From Chloroflexota bacterium (GTDB lineage: Bacteria > Chloroflexota > Dehalococcoidia > JACPQK01), in assembly GCA_016190505.1 (NCBI GenBank), contig JACPQM010000064.1, positions 40,971 to 104,970 on the forward strand: a stretch of DNA of 64,000 nt, given 5' to 3'. Of the stretch, positions 51,541-60,198 are shown one piece after another. The translations under genes were made by a program, and so were the position numbers. The notes beneath the pieces are model-generated. The model saw nothing but the letters and a program-made list of their open reading frames with translations. It was not told the DNA's origin and searched no databases. The stretch's first letter is position 1, and every line of letters starts with the position of its first letter.

Positions 51541-51700
51541 CCAGAGCAAGGACAGGCTGGCTTAGGACTACAGGCTACAGCAACTGGCATCACAGAAGCA
51601 GGTCGGCTCGGTCAGATCTGTCCAATCGGTCAGAGTTGCCCATCGCCCGTACCCCAAAGCCTGAAGCCAGTAGCCTGAAGCCTGTGGCCCGAAGCCCGGC
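51541..51700. repeat. Cluster of family-C and family-F repeats upstream of rplU
   Basis: CTACAGGCTACAG at 51568, GGTCAGATCTGTCCAATCGGTCAG near 51610 (family F), then GCCTGAAGCCAGTAGCCTGAAG from 51659 (family C). No gene in the 247-bp divergent gap other than the rplU promoter. Confidence 0.75.
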
Positions 51701-51710
51701 GCCGTTGCCG

Positions 51711-51739
51711 TTGACGGAAGGGCAAAGGCCGGATACAAT
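51711..51739 (+). promoter_or_regulatory. Predicted promoter of the rplU-rpmA-rpmE operon
   Basis: TTGACG (51711-51716), 17-nt spacer, TACAAT (51734-51739). Start near 51746 leaves a leader of about 22 nt to the rplU ATT codon and lies below any upstream canonical start. Confidence 0.65.
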
Positions 51740-51767
51740 AACCTCGATAACCAACGGAGGTTCTACT

Positions 51768-52184
51768 ATTTACGCCATTATCCAGACCGGTGGTAAGCAG
51801 TATAGGGTGTCGCCCGGGGACCACATCAAGGTAGAGAAGCTGGAGGCCGAGCCGGGCAGCACGGTTGACCTGGACCAGGTGCTCCTCGTCTCTTTGGGGG
51901 AGCAGTTGACCCTGGGCCGCCCCGCAGTCGCCGATGCCCGGGTCAAGGCAGAGGTAGTGTCACACGGCGTGGGCGACAAGATCGTGGTGTTCAAGTACCA
52001 CGCCAAGACCCGCTATCGCCGCAAGACGGGACATCGCCAGCCATATACCGAGCTGGCTATCCAGGAGATCGTAGTGAGCGGGCGCCCGATGGGGCAGGTA
52101 GCTGAAGTGGTGGCGGAGCCAGCAGAGGCGGCGCCTGAGGCTGTGCCAACCGTGTCGGAGGAGGGACCGGAGTATGGCTCATAA
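51768..52184 (+). CDS. rplU: Ribosomal protein bL21, apparent ATT start
   Basis: 138 residues. [53 protein letters not shown] are diagnostic of L21. The family starts M-Y-A-I-I-x-T-G-G-K; here the codon at the Met place is ATT (51768-51770), with GGAGG exactly 7 nt upstream. No ATG, GTG or TTG lies in frame between the predicted promoter and this codon. The C-terminus carries an Ala/Glu/Pro-rich extension of about 30 residues. Overlaps rpmA by 11 nt. Confidence 0.93.
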   Translation: MYAIIQTGGKQYRVSPGDHIKVEKLEAEPGSTVDLDQVLLVSLGEQLTLGRPAVADARVKAEVVSHGVGDKIVVFKYHAKTRYRRKTGHRQPYTELAIQEIVVSGRPMGQVAEVVAEPAEAAPEAVPTVSEEGPEYGS

Positions 52185-52431
52185 GAAGGGCGGGGGCAGT
52201 TCCCGAAACGGTAGAGACAGCAATGCCCAGCGCCGGGGCGTGAAGGTGTTCGCGGGGCAGTCCGTAACGGCGGGCAGCATTCTGGTACGGCAGTGCGGCA
52301 CCCATATTCATCCCGGCCGCAACGTGGGCTTGGGCCGGGACTTTACTCTGTTCGCCTTGATTGATGGCCAGGTGAAGTACGAGCCCAAAAACAAGGACCG
52401 CCGCAAGGTGAGCGTCTACGCCGTGGCATGA
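52174..52431 (+). CDS. rpmA: Ribosomal protein bL27
   Basis: 85 residues, complete: [51 protein letters not shown]. The N-terminus reaches the peptidyl-transferase centre. No N-terminal extension needing Prp-type cleavage is seen, unlike in Firmicutes. Translationally linked to rplU. Confidence 0.97.
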   Translation: MAHKKGGGSSRNGRDSNAQRRGVKVFAGQSVTAGSILVRQCGTHIHPGRNVGLGRDFTLFALIDGQVKYEPKNKDRRKVSVYAVA

Positions 52432-52438
52432 CGAGAAC

Positions 52439-52693
52439 ATGAAAGAAAAGATACATCCGAGCTACTATCCCGAGGCTCAGGTTCGCTGCGCTTGTGGGAA
52501 CACGTTCACTGTGGGCGCCACCAAGCCGATGCTCAAGGTGGAGGTATGCAGCTCCTGCCATCCGTTCTTTACCGGCCAGCAGCGGATTGTGGACACAGCG
52601 GGGCGGGTGGAGCGGTTCCGCCGCAAGTACGAGAAGGCCCAGGCTCTGGCGGCGGCAAAAGCCACCGGGGCCGCTAAGACCCCGTCGGCCTAA
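52439..52693 (+). CDS. rpmE: Ribosomal protein bL31, zinc-binding type
   Basis: 84 residues. [60 protein letters not shown] with Cys in CACG and CSSCHPF, the zinc ligands of the C+ form. Its end overlaps convergently with tilS by 20 nt. Confidence 0.97.
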   Translation: MKEKIHPSYYPEAQVRCACGNTFTVGATKPMLKVEVCSSCHPFFTGQQRIVDTAGRVERFRRKYEKAQALAAAKATGAAKTPSA

Positions 52694-54074
52694 ACTCCAC
52701 TTCCAGCGCCTGTTCAGCAGCCGGTCCCACGCGGGCCGCCTCGCTTAGCCGCCAGCCGGCCACCCACAGGATGCCCTCGGGCGAACATACCAGAGGGACT
52801 CTGTCTCTCCATTCCCTGGGGATGTGGGCGTCCACCATGAAGTCCTGGAGCTTCTTGGCCTGGGCCATTCCCGCAGGCTGGAACCTGTCCCCTGGGCGCC
52901 GGGCCCGTACCCACAGGGGCGTGCCTGACTGATAGGCGATGTACGTTCGCCACTTCTGGGGCGTGGCCGCTGCCTGGGGAGCGGGTACGAGACGGGCAGT
53001 GACCACCCAACCATCCAGGCGTGTCTCGCCGGGCACAGCCAGGGGACACTCGCCCCCGAGGGCAGGTAACGGCGCCGCCGGCAGCCGTGCCAGGTAGAGG
53101 GCGTGGTGCCGGGTGGTGGCCCGCAAACCGTGGGGCAAGGGTATCAGCTTGCCGGCGCCGGCTTCCAGGGCTGCCACCAGCCGCTCCAGGTGGTGGGCCT
53201 CGAAGTCGGTGAAGCTGCCGGCAGTACGCTCTACTGCGCGGCGTAACAGGTGCTGCCGTACCGCCTGCGGCTGCTGAAGCAGATGGTCGGAGGCGATGCG
53301 CAACCCCTCGGCATCTTCGCTCACCGCGTCCCGCCAGATGGCATCTACCAGGCCGTCCAAGAGTGCGACTTGCTCCCGGGCCGCTGCGGAGACCCGCAGA
53401 AGGGCCTCGCGGAACCGGGGGTTGTACGCCTCTAAGGCCGGCAGCAACTGGTGGCGCACGCGGTTGCGCGTTGGGGACAGCTCCACGTTGGTGGGGTCCT
53501 GGCGGGGGCGCAAGCCGGCCGCCCGGCAGTAGGACCCGGTCTCGGCCTTGCTTGCCCTCAGCAGCGGACGGAGCAGGCCAATGCCCTGTCCGGCGGCGTA
53601 AGGGTACGGCCCGGCCTGGGCCATGCCCTGGACCCCCACCCAACCGGTGCCCCGCAGCAGATGCATGAGCACTGTCTCCACCTGGTCATCCGCCGTGTGC
53701 CCGGTGAGCACCCAGCCCGCACCCACCTGCCCGGCAACTTCTGCCAGGAAGGTGTAGCGCACCCGGCGGGCCGCCTCTTCCAGCGAGAGGTGGTACTCTC
53801 GGCGGTAGGTCGCCACGTCTTGGGCTTCGACTATGGCCGGCACACCCAAGCGCTGGCACAGGCGGGCCACGTACCGGGCATGGGGCTCAGCCTGGGCGTG
53901 CAGGCGGTGGTTGAGGTGGGCGGCGTTGAGCTGGAGCCCCATTTCGTGCCGCAGTTGCCATAGCGCGTGGAGCAAGCACACCGAGTCGGGGCCGCCGGAG
54001 ACGGCCACCACCAGAGCCCCGGAGACCTGGTGGGCCGCCAGGCAGCGGCGCACCAGGGCCACGATGTCGTTCAT
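52674..54074 (-). CDS. tilS: tRNA(Ile)-lysidine synthase
   Basis: 466 residues. PP-loop [16 protein letters not shown] near residue 25, then [52 protein letters not shown]-type middle, and a C-terminal domain ([40 protein letters not shown]). Converts C34 of the CAU anticodon to lysidine so that tRNA-Ile reads AUA. Starts 4 nt inside the phosphatase gene end. Confidence 0.95.
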   Translation of the reverse strand: MNDIVALVRRCLAAHQVSGALVVAVSGGPDSVCLLHALWQLRHEMGLQLNAAHLNHRLHAQAEPHARYVARLCQRLGVPAIVEAQDVATYRREYHLSLEEAARRVRYTFLAEVAGQVGAGWVLTGHTADDQVETVLMHLLRGTGWVGVQGMAQAGPYPYAAGQGIGLLRPLLRASKAETGSYCRAAGLRPRQDPTNVELSPTRNRVRHQLLPALEAYNPRFREALLRVSAAAREQVALLDGLVDAIWRDAVSEDAEGLRIASDHLLQQPQAVRQHLLRRAVERTAGSFTDFEAHHLERLVAALEAGAGKLIPLPHGLRATTRHHALYLARLPAAPLPALGGECPLAVPGETRLDGWVVTARLVPAPQAAATPQKWRTYIAYQSGTPLWVRARRPGDRFQPAGMAQAKKLQDFMVDAHIPREWRDRVPLVCSPEGILWVAGWRLSEAARVGPAAEQALEVEFRPTGS

Positions 54075-54685
54075 CCCGAGGCTCGGGACAGGTGGCAGGT
54101 GTCGTTGAGTACGACCAGGGTGGCCTCAGGCCCGGAGAAGTCCAGGATGGAGTAGCCAGCCACAGATGAGCGCAGGCGGCGGAAGTTCTGCAAGGGGATT
54201 CCCAGTGCCCGGCAGGTCAGAGTCACCAGCACGAAGTGGTGACTCACCAGAACGATGGTGTCTGACCGGTGACATTCCATCAGGCTATCCAGGACGGCCC
54301 AGGCCCGCTCCTGGACCTGCCCCAGGGACTCGCCGCCGGGCGCGGCCAGGTTGGGGTCTCCCTGGGACCACTGCTCCAGGAATGGCCGGTGTCCGATCCT
54401 CGCCTCGGCGGGGGTCAACCCATCCAGCTCGCCCGCGTCGAGCTCCATAAGCCCGTCCAGAGGCGTCACCGTCAGGGCGTGGGGTCGGGCAACAGCCTGA
54501 GCCGTCTCCATGGCCCGGCGCAGCGGGCTGGCGTATACGGCGCGTATGGTTACCCCGCCCAGCGCCCGGCCCAGGGCCTGCGCCTGCTCCTGTCCGTGCG
54601 TGGTCAATGGTAGGTCCGTGCGCCCCATCATGCGGCGCTCCCGGTTCCAGTTGGTCTCACCGTGGCGGGCCAGTATCAAACGCAT
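54071..54685 (-). CDS. Histidine phosphatase family protein (phosphoglycerate mutase-like)
   Basis: 204 residues from the ATG at 54685, sharing one base with the stop of the upstream protease gene (TGATG). RHG motif LILARHGETNWNRERRMMGRTDLPLT, ELDAGELDGLT, GGESLGQVQERAWAVLD and the second His in IVLVSHHFVLVTLTCRAL. Phosphatase of the PGM/CobC branch; substrate not determinable. A CobC role (alpha-ribazole phosphatase) would suit the corrinoid genes but is not proven. Confidence 0.9.
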   Translation of the reverse strand: MRLILARHGETNWNRERRMMGRTDLPLTTHGQEQAQALGRALGGVTIRAVYASPLRRAMETAQAVARPHALTVTPLDGLMELDAGELDGLTPAEARIGHRPFLEQWSQGDPNLAAPGGESLGQVQERAWAVLDSLMECHRSDTIVLVSHHFVLVTLTCRALGIPLQNFRRLRSSVAGYSILDFSGPEATLVVLNDTCHLSRASG

Positions 54686-55791
54686 CAGTTGCCTCTCTGC
54701 TGGGCCAGGGCCACCCGCCGGTAATAGGGGGGATGGTCGTAGTAGAGCAGCTCCACCCACAGTGGGGGGTGCTCTTCCCCCAGGTTCTGGTCAGTCAGCT
54801 TGGCCATCATGGACACGAAGGGCCCGGGCGCCCTGGTCAAGGCCAGGGCGAAGAGGTCCGCAGAAGCCTCGTGACGGCGCGAGAACGCCAGGGTCAGCGG
54901 GCGAGTCAAGAACATGGCGCCACCCAGGGCCAGCGCCAGCAACGGGAAGGCGGCCACATCGGCCATGCCCGTGTATCCCCAGTGTCCGGCGGCCCAGCGC
55001 AGCGCCAGATTGGCTGCGTAGAATTCCCCGATAACGAGCACGAAGTGAAACCCCAGAGTTTTCCACAGGTGTTTGCCCACGTGGTGGCCCAGCTCATGGG
55101 CCATGACTGCCTCGATCTCTTCTGGCGAGTAGCTCTTGAGAAGCGTGTCAGAGAGCAGGATACGCTGAGTCGAGCCCAGACCAGCCAGCGCCGCGTTGGC
55201 TGTGGTCCCCTTGCTGCCGAGGTCTATGGTGAAGACGCCGCGGATACGCGTCCCCGCGCTTGTGGCCAGCCCGGTGAGACGCTCGACCAGCGCGGCGTCG
55301 TCCAGGGGCTTTTGCTTGAAGAACAGGGGTATGAGCAGGACGGGCGCCAGATGGGTGAGCACCACCGAGAGCACGAGCAGGCCCAGGGCTGCCGCTATCC
55401 ACCAGGTGTCGGGGAAGCTGTCCAGCAGCAGATAGAGGGCGACCAGGAGGGCCGTGCCCAGGGCCAGCCCAACGAGATCAGACTTGAGCGAGTCCAGCAG
55501 CCAGCCCCGCCAGGTCTGGGTGGACAGGCCGAAGCGCCGGGGCAGGATGTAGCCCGAATATAGCCCCAGGGGCGCTGTGACCAGGCCAAAGGCCGCCATT
55601 ATCACAATGGAGTAGAGGGCCACCTTGAGCGGGAGGAAACCAGGCAGCATACCGGCCAGCGCTGCTGAAGCGCCGGTGGCTGCCAGCGCCGCTAGCAGGA
55701 CGCCGGCGACGGCGGTCTCCACGAGCGAAATCAGCCGCTGTCTGCGGGCATACCGCCGGGCGAGGCGCTGTCGTTCTGGGTCGAGGGCCAT
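54685..55791 (-). CDS. M48-family membrane metalloprotease (Ste24-like)
   Basis: 368 residues with six or seven membrane helices. Zinc motif HELGHH in IEAVMAHELGHHVGKHL, second-ligand Glu in RRHEASADLFALAL, and the Ste24-type GLSTQTWRGWLLDSLKSDLVGL and DLGSKGTTANAALAGLGSTQRILLSDTLL blocks. Probably cleaves membrane or misfolded proteins. Coupled by 1-bp overlaps on both sides. Confidence 0.92.
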   Translation of the reverse strand: MALDPERQRLARRYARRQRLISLVETAVAGVLLAALAATGASAALAGMLPGFLPLKVALYSIVIMAAFGLVTAPLGLYSGYILPRRFGLSTQTWRGWLLDSLKSDLVGLALGTALLVALYLLLDSFPDTWWIAAALGLLVLSVVLTHLAPVLLIPLFFKQKPLDDAALVERLTGLATSAGTRIRGVFTIDLGSKGTTANAALAGLGSTQRILLSDTLLKSYSPEEIEAVMAHELGHHVGKHLWKTLGFHFVLVIGEFYAANLALRWAAGHWGYTGMADVAAFPLLALALGGAMFLTRPLTLAFSRRHEASADLFALALTRAPGPFVSMMAKLTDQNLGEEHPPLWVELLYYDHPPYYRRVALAQQRGN

Positions 55792-56441
55792 TACCGTGCA
55801 CTTTGGGCTACGTCCACCCGGGTGCGGTGGATCCGGGTGGGGGCAGGCAGGCCCAGGGCAGCCGCCACTTGCTCCGGCCGGCCCGCGCCCTGGCTATCCC
55901 ATCGCAAGCGCATGCCCAGCCGGTGCCCTGAGGGCGTGGAGTCGAGCACCTCGAGGCCCAGGATGAGGGGCCGCAGGTCGTAGTGGCGGGCGGCGTTATC
56001 CCGCTGGTGTTTCCAGGGGAAGGTTGTAGCCGCCAACAGTCCCTGTATGGCTTCCACTAGCTCCTGGCGGCTGAGCTCCGTGGGCACCTCGACCTCGTAG
56101 GCTGTCCAACGCACCAGAGAGGACAGTGCGGGAGTGGACGCCGGCAGCTCTTCGACGTGTCGCAGCACCAGCCCCTTGGGCAGGCAGGGCTGGACCGCTC
56201 GTACCACTGCCTCCGGCGTTTGCGGCTGGCGAAGGTGGAATTCCAACAGCTCGGCCTGACCCGTGACGCCCACGGGCAAGGGGCAGGCCAGGGACAGCTT
56301 GGGAGCAGGGCTATAGCCCTGCGAGTATAGCAGGGGGAGGCCCGCCCGCCTCAGGGTGCGTTGCCATAGCCGGAGCAGGTCCAGGTGGGCCAAGTACTGG
56401 AGCTCGGGGCCGCGGGAAAAGGTGAGGCACAACCGTTGCAT
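55791..56441 (-). CDS. DUF2344/TIGR03936 protein
   Basis: 216 residues. RGPELQYLAHLDLLRLWQRTLRRAGLPLLYSQGYSPAPKLSLACPLPVGVTGQAELLEF is the DUF2344 signature. In many bacteria this domain adjoins or is fused to a radical-SAM protein; none is present here. Function unknown, possibly tRNA or RNA related. Confidence 0.88.
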   Translation of the reverse strand: MQRLCLTFSRGPELQYLAHLDLLRLWQRTLRRAGLPLLYSQGYSPAPKLSLACPLPVGVTGQAELLEFHLRQPQTPEAVVRAVQPCLPKGLVLRHVEELPASTPALSSLVRWTAYEVEVPTELSRQELVEAIQGLLAATTFPWKHQRDNAARHYDLRPLILGLEVLDSTPSGHRLGMRLRWDSQGAGRPEQVAAALGLPAPTRIHRTRVDVAQSAR

Positions 56442-56442
56442 G

Positions 56443-57696
56443 CTACACTCGGGTCAGGCGTAGCTTCTCTATGCGGTTGCCCTGGCGGGAGCAGACCACC
56501 ATGTGCCAGCCATCGTGGCGATAGTGCTCGCCCACCTCCGGGATATGCCCCAGGCGAGACAGCACGAATCCGGCCACAGTCTCGTAGTCCCCCTCGGGGA
56601 GGTCGATACCCAGCATCTCGTTGGCCTCCTCGATGCGCAAAGCGCCGTCAATTTCGACTGTCCTTTCGTCTATGGAATGGAAATCATCCTCTTCGTGGAC
56701 CATCTCGTCCCCCAGCGCGCCGGTGAGGGCTTCCAGCAGTTGTTTGAGGGTGACCACGCCGGACACGCCGCCGAACTCGTCAATGACGATACCCATACGG
56801 TTGAGCTGGGTCCGCATCTCCGAGAGCAGCGTGGCGACGGTCTTGGTCTCGGGCACAAAGCAAGGAGCACGGGCCAACTGGGTTATCGGGCTGTCTTCGT
56901 CCACCGACCCCTGGGCCATAGCCAGCAGCACATCCTTGATGCTGACTACACCCACCACGTGGTCGAGGTCATCATGGTATACCGGGAAGCGGGTGTGAGA
57001 GTGTTGCCGGTAGACGGCCAGCAGGTCCCGAAGGCGAGCGCCCTCTTCCAGACCTACTATCTCCGGGCGGGGGGTCATTACCTCGCGGACCCGCCGCTCC
57101 CGAAGCTGGAACGCCCGCTCCAGGAGCTGGGCCTGGTCGCCGGCCACTGTCCCCTTCTCTTTGCCCAGGTATATAAGGCTACGCAGCTCCTCTACCTCGA
57201 CAATGGTGTGCCCTGCACTCCAGGGCTTGCCTTGGGTGACCCACATGGTGAGGCCGCTAAGCACACGGACCACGGGGGAGAGCACCCAGAGCAGCGCCTC
57301 AACGGGCCGGGCCATGAACGCCGTGAATCGCTCCCAATGGCCGGCGCCCAGCAACTTGGGAATGATCTCGCCAAAGACGAGGAGCAACAGGGTCATGCCC
57401 AGGGTGGACACCAGCAGAGCTTTCTGGCCTGCGATGTAGTGGACGGCCAGGACGGTGGCAACAGCCGCCGCGGCCACGTTCACGATGTTGTTGCCGGTGA
57501 GCAGCCCGATAAGCAGGCGCTCGGGGCGGTCGAGCAGCCGCGAAACACGGTCTGCCCCAGGCGCTCCAGTGCGCCGCAAGTGGCTAAGCCGTGAGCGTTG
57601 GTGGCTGAGGAAGGCGGCCTCAGTGGCGGAGAACAGTGCAGACAGGGCCAGGAACAGGAGCAGAAGGGGAATAGCTAAACCAATATTACCGTCCAT
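56443..57696 (-). CDS. CorC/HlyC-family membrane protein with CBS domains
   Basis: 417 residues. DUF21/CNNM membrane domain (about 1-190, FSATEAAFLSHQRSRL and TGNNIVNVAAAAVATV), two CBS domains (VMTPRPEIVGLEEGA..., HTRFPVYHDDLDHVVGVVSIKDV, APCFVPETKTVATLLSEM) and the C-terminal CorC_HlyC domain (IDGALRIEEANEMLGIDLP). Likely a Mg2+/Co2+ efflux or regulatory protein. Divergent from the CBS gene at 57867. Confidence 0.93.
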   Translation of the reverse strand: MDGNIGLAIPLLLLFLALSALFSATEAAFLSHQRSRLSHLRRTGAPGADRVSRLLDRPERLLIGLLTGNNIVNVAAAAVATVLAVHYIAGQKALLVSTLGMTLLLLVFGEIIPKLLGAGHWERFTAFMARPVEALLWVLSPVVRVLSGLTMWVTQGKPWSAGHTIVEVEELRSLIYLGKEKGTVAGDQAQLLERAFQLRERRVREVMTPRPEIVGLEEGARLRDLLAVYRQHSHTRFPVYHDDLDHVVGVVSIKDVLLAMAQGSVDEDSPITQLARAPCFVPETKTVATLLSEMRTQLNRMGIVIDEFGGVSGVVTLKQLLEALTGALGDEMVHEEDDFHSIDERTVEIDGALRIEEANEMLGIDLPEGDYETVAGFVLSRLGHIPEVGEHYRHDGWHMVVCSRQGNRIEKLRLTRV

Positions 57697-57809
57697 AGGG
57701 TCTCAGGGATCCCTGCTACTATCACCTCCGCGGCCGCCAGGTTAGACCATAATATCATCGGTATGTGGTGGTGTCAAACGAGAGCGGCCCGCCGGCCCGC
57801 CCGTAACAG

Positions 57810-57839
57810 TTGACGACACGGCAGTGGCTGGAGTTATAT
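57810..57839 (+). promoter_or_regulatory. Predicted promoter of the CBS protein gene
   Basis: TTGACG (57810-57815), 18-nt spacer, TTATAT (57834-57839); start about 20 nt before the ATG. Confidence 0.5.
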
Positions 57840-57866
57840 TAAGTCACAAGAAGGAGGAGGTTGGCG

Positions 57867-58505
57867 ATGTACGTCCGCGAGTACATGAACCCCAGCGTCA
57901 TCACGGTCACCAGCGATACCCTCGTCCACGAAGCCCAGAAGCTGATGAAGGACCACGGTATCCGGCGTCTGCCTGTGGTGGACCAGGGCAAGCTGGTGGG
58001 CCTGGTGACCCAGGACCGTCTGCGGGAGGTGGCCCCCTCCCCGGCTACTTCACTCAGCGTGTGGGAGCTCAACTACCTCCTGGCCAAGATGAAGGTGAAA
58101 GAGGTGATGGTGAAGAACGTCATCACCATCGGACCCGATGCCACCCTGGAGGAGGCGGCCCGGCTGGGCCAGGAGCGCCAGATAGGCACCCTGCCCGTGG
58201 TGCAGGACGGGGTCCTGGTGGGCATCATCACCACCACGGACCTGTTCAAGGTGCTCACTCAGGTGATGCGCTTCGGTCAGCCCGGCGCCCGCATCCACAT
58301 CCACCACTGCGGCAAGGGGGAGCCGGTGGGCCGGGCGCTGGAGGTGCTCATGAAGCACAAGGTTGGCATCACGGCGCTCTTCGGCGTCACCCCACCGGGG
58401 CACGGGGAAGAGGACACCATTATCCATCTCGACACCACCAACGTCTACGCCATATTGGAGGAGTTGCGCGGCCTGGGCTGCGAGGTGGAGGTGCGGCAAC
58501 GCTAG
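57867..58505 (+). CDS. CBS-pair protein with C-terminal ACT-like domain
   Basis: 212 residues from the ATG at 57867 (AGGAGGAGG upstream). Two CBS motifs: YMNPSVITVTSDTLVHEAQKLMKDHGIRRLPVV and VMVKNVITIGPDATLEEAARLGQERQIGTLPVVQDG. The last ~70 residues (HIHHCGKGEPVGRALEVLMKHKVGITALFGV... YAILEELRGLGCEVEV) look like an ACT-type regulatory fold. AcuB-like architecture; likely senses an adenylate and modulates an unknown target. Confidence 0.88.
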   Translation: MYVREYMNPSVITVTSDTLVHEAQKLMKDHGIRRLPVVDQGKLVGLVTQDRLREVAPSPATSLSVWELNYLLAKMKVKEVMVKNVITIGPDATLEEAARLGQERQIGTLPVVQDGVLVGIITTTDLFKVLTQVMRFGQPGARIHIHHCGKGEPVGRALEVLMKHKVGITALFGVTPPGHGEEDTIIHLDTTNVYAILEELRGLGCEVEVRQR

Positions 58506-58553
58506 GGGCATTGAGTCGGTGACCCCGTTCAGACTTGCGGCTTGTGGTCAAGA

Positions 58554-58901
58554 TCACCTGCCGAGGACTATGTCTATGCCCCGAATGACCTGTGCGAAGA
58601 GCCCGGGGGGCAGTTCCCCGACGCGCTCGTTCAAGAATTCGCGGTCAATTGTAAGGATTTGCGATGCGTTGGCGACGGAGTCCTTGGGAAGGCCAGTTGC
58701 CGTGGCGCGGAGCAGGGTGTTCCCAGGCGCCTCGGCCCAGTTCAAATTGCTTGTCAGGGGCACACATACCACCGTGGCGATCCGACTCCGGTTGAGGTGG
58801 TCTCCCTGCACGACGATAACTGGCCGCCGGAAGCCCGGTGCGGAACCAGCGGGCGAAGGAAGTTCTGCCCACCAGATGTCGCCTTGGGCGACGCTCACCA
58901 C
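58554..58901 (-). CDS. PemK/MazF-type toxin
   Basis: 115 residues, GTG start inside the antitoxin end (7-nt overlap). VAQGDIWWAELPSPAGSAPGFRRPVIVVQGDHLNRSRIATVVCVPLTSNLNWAEAPGN is classic MazF, with the RPVIVVQ strand and the T-S-N loop, followed by VANASQILTIDREFL. Probable mRNA interferase. Confidence 0.93.
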   Translation of the reverse strand: MVSVAQGDIWWAELPSPAGSAPGFRRPVIVVQGDHLNRSRIATVVCVPLTSNLNWAEAPGNTLLRATATGLPKDSVANASQILTIDREFLNERVGELPPGLFAQVIRGIDIVLGR

Positions 58902-59131
58902 TCGGTATGTTCCAGAGTGCGGTGGGTGGCGGCTGAGACGAATGGGTCCCTGTGCTCCGGGATTTGTTCAAGAGCCCGGTTCATCGCCTCGGTGACCTCA
59001 TCTGGAGCATGGCGGGACAGGTACTCGGAGAGCGCGTCACAGTAGAGTTGGCTGCGGGACTTGCGCGTACGCTTCGCCTGGAGTTCGGCGGCCTGAAAAA
59101 GGTCGTCGGGAAGAGAGATGGCAGTTTTCAT
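58895..59131 (-). CDS. Ribbon-helix-helix antitoxin of the PemK module
   Basis: 78 residues from the ATG at 59131. RHH N-terminus MKTAISLPDDLFQAAELQAKRTRKSRSQLYCDALSEYLSRH, then an acidic toxin-binding tail. The promoter -10 box ends 6 nt before this ATG, so the message is likely leaderless; the longer frame starting at 59161 would lie above the transcription start. Confidence 0.9.
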   Translation of the reverse strand: MKTAISLPDDLFQAAELQAKRTRKSRSQLYCDALSEYLSRHAPDEVTEAMNRALEQIPEHRDPFVSAATHRTLEHTEW

Positions 59132-59137
59132 ACCATT

Positions 59138-59166
59138 AGTATAACCAGGAATGCACGCCATAGCAA
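59138..59166 (-). promoter_or_regulatory. Promoter of the PemK module, leaderless start
   Basis: On the minus strand TTGCTA (59166-59161), 17-nt spacer, TATACT (59143-59138), then six bases and the antitoxin ATG at 59131. Confidence 0.65.
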
Positions 59167-59196
59167 GCGCTGCATGAAATACGCAGGAGGCGGAAG

Positions 59197-59715
59197 TTGG
59201 AGATGGTGATCGGGGAATGGAAGCTCAGGCCTTGGCTGGCCAGCGATGCGGAGCCGGTGGCCAGGTACGCCAACAACCGCAAGGTCTGGCGCAACCTGCT
59301 GGACGCCTTCCCCCACCCCTACACCGAGGCTGATGCGCTCAGGTGGATCGGTGACCATCAACATGATGACCCGCCCACGGAGTTTGCCATCGCCTCCGAC
59401 ACGGAAGCCATCGGCGCCATAGGTTTCCGTCCAGGGAAAGATGTGGGGCGCCGGTCGGCCATGGTGGGCTACTGGCTGGGAGAGCCCTACTGGGGTAGGG
59501 GAATCGCCACCGGTGCGGCGCGTGCCCTGGTGGACTATGCCTTCAAGAACTTCGACCTGGTCCGCCTGTAGGCGGTGGTCTACGAGTGGAACCCGGCGTC
59601 AATGAGGGTGTTGGAGAAGGCGGGCTTCACCCTGGAGTGCCGCATGCGGAAAAGCGTCACCAAGGACGGCCAGACCATTGATGCCTTCAGGTATGTCCTG
59701 ATCAGGGACGGGTAG
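59197..59715 (+). pseudogene. GNAT N-acetyltransferase interrupted by an in-frame TAG
   Basis: TTG start at 59197 with AGGAGG 6 nt upstream. 173 codons in a single frame read as a full RimJ-type GNAT: KLRPWLASDAEPVARYANNRKVWRNL, GAIGFRPG, VGYWLGEPYWGRGIATGAARALVDYAF (acetyl-CoA loop), then after the stop AVVYEWNPASMRVLEKAGFTLE. The TAG at 59569-59571 stands where the family has Tyr (R-L-Y-A), one base from TAC or TAT. No frameshift is seen. Either a recent nonsense mutation or a sequencing error; the truncated 124-residue product lacks the last conserved motif. Confidence 0.88.
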
Positions 59716-59786
59716 CGGGCGCGGTCATTTCGCGCGGAGTTGCTGGTGGTATGGGCTGTGTGATGCAGGAGAGTCGGGCAAGGTGT

Positions 59787-60107
59787 CTAATCACGTTCGT
59801 AGATGACTTCTTTGGTAGGAAGGTGGAGCTGTGGCGACGCTCCATACTCTGCCAGGTTGACCAGTCGGAAGTCAGCGCAGGTCCCTGGGAACCCGGCCAG
59901 CAGCGCTGCTTCGATGTCGTAAATGGAGTACCTCAGTTCCAAGCTGCTAGGCTCTTGGTCCAGGATGGTCCATATGGTTAGGCCCCTGTCGGTGGTCGCT
60001 AGCAGAACTTTCTTGACCGCGCGAAACCTGGAAACCTCGCGAACGCATCGTTCAGAAAGGGCCAGTTCATCCCTCTTGCTTTCGCCTACTCCAACCCTAC
60101 TTAGCAT
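59787..60107 (-). CDS. Hypothetical protein
   Basis: 106 residues. Contains VKKVLLATTDRGLTIWTILDQEPSSLELRYSIYDIEAALLAGFPGTCADFRLVNL. No motif recognised with confidence; the IYDIEAALL...DFRLVNL pattern is of a type seen in small proteins near toxin-antitoxin loci. Low-confidence as to role but codon pattern and length favour a real gene. Confidence 0.6.
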   Translation of the reverse strand: MLSRVGVGESKRDELALSERCVREVSRFRAVKKVLLATTDRGLTIWTILDQEPSSLELRYSIYDIEAALLAGFPGTCADFRLVNLAEYGASPQLHLPTKEVIYERD

Positions 60108-60198
60108 GCCCGCATCCTCTCACGACGCCTATCATGGCGTGTATTGTAGCATGTCCTGGCCCCCGGAGTGAGACGCTCGGACACCATGAGTGGCCCCT

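Noticed and set aside
59569..59571. TAG as pyrrolysine in a corrinoid-methyltransferase organism
   Set aside because: TAG ends several intact genes here (4497, 6669, 17932), the interrupted gene is a GNAT and not an MttB-type enzyme, and no pylT/pylS is seen.
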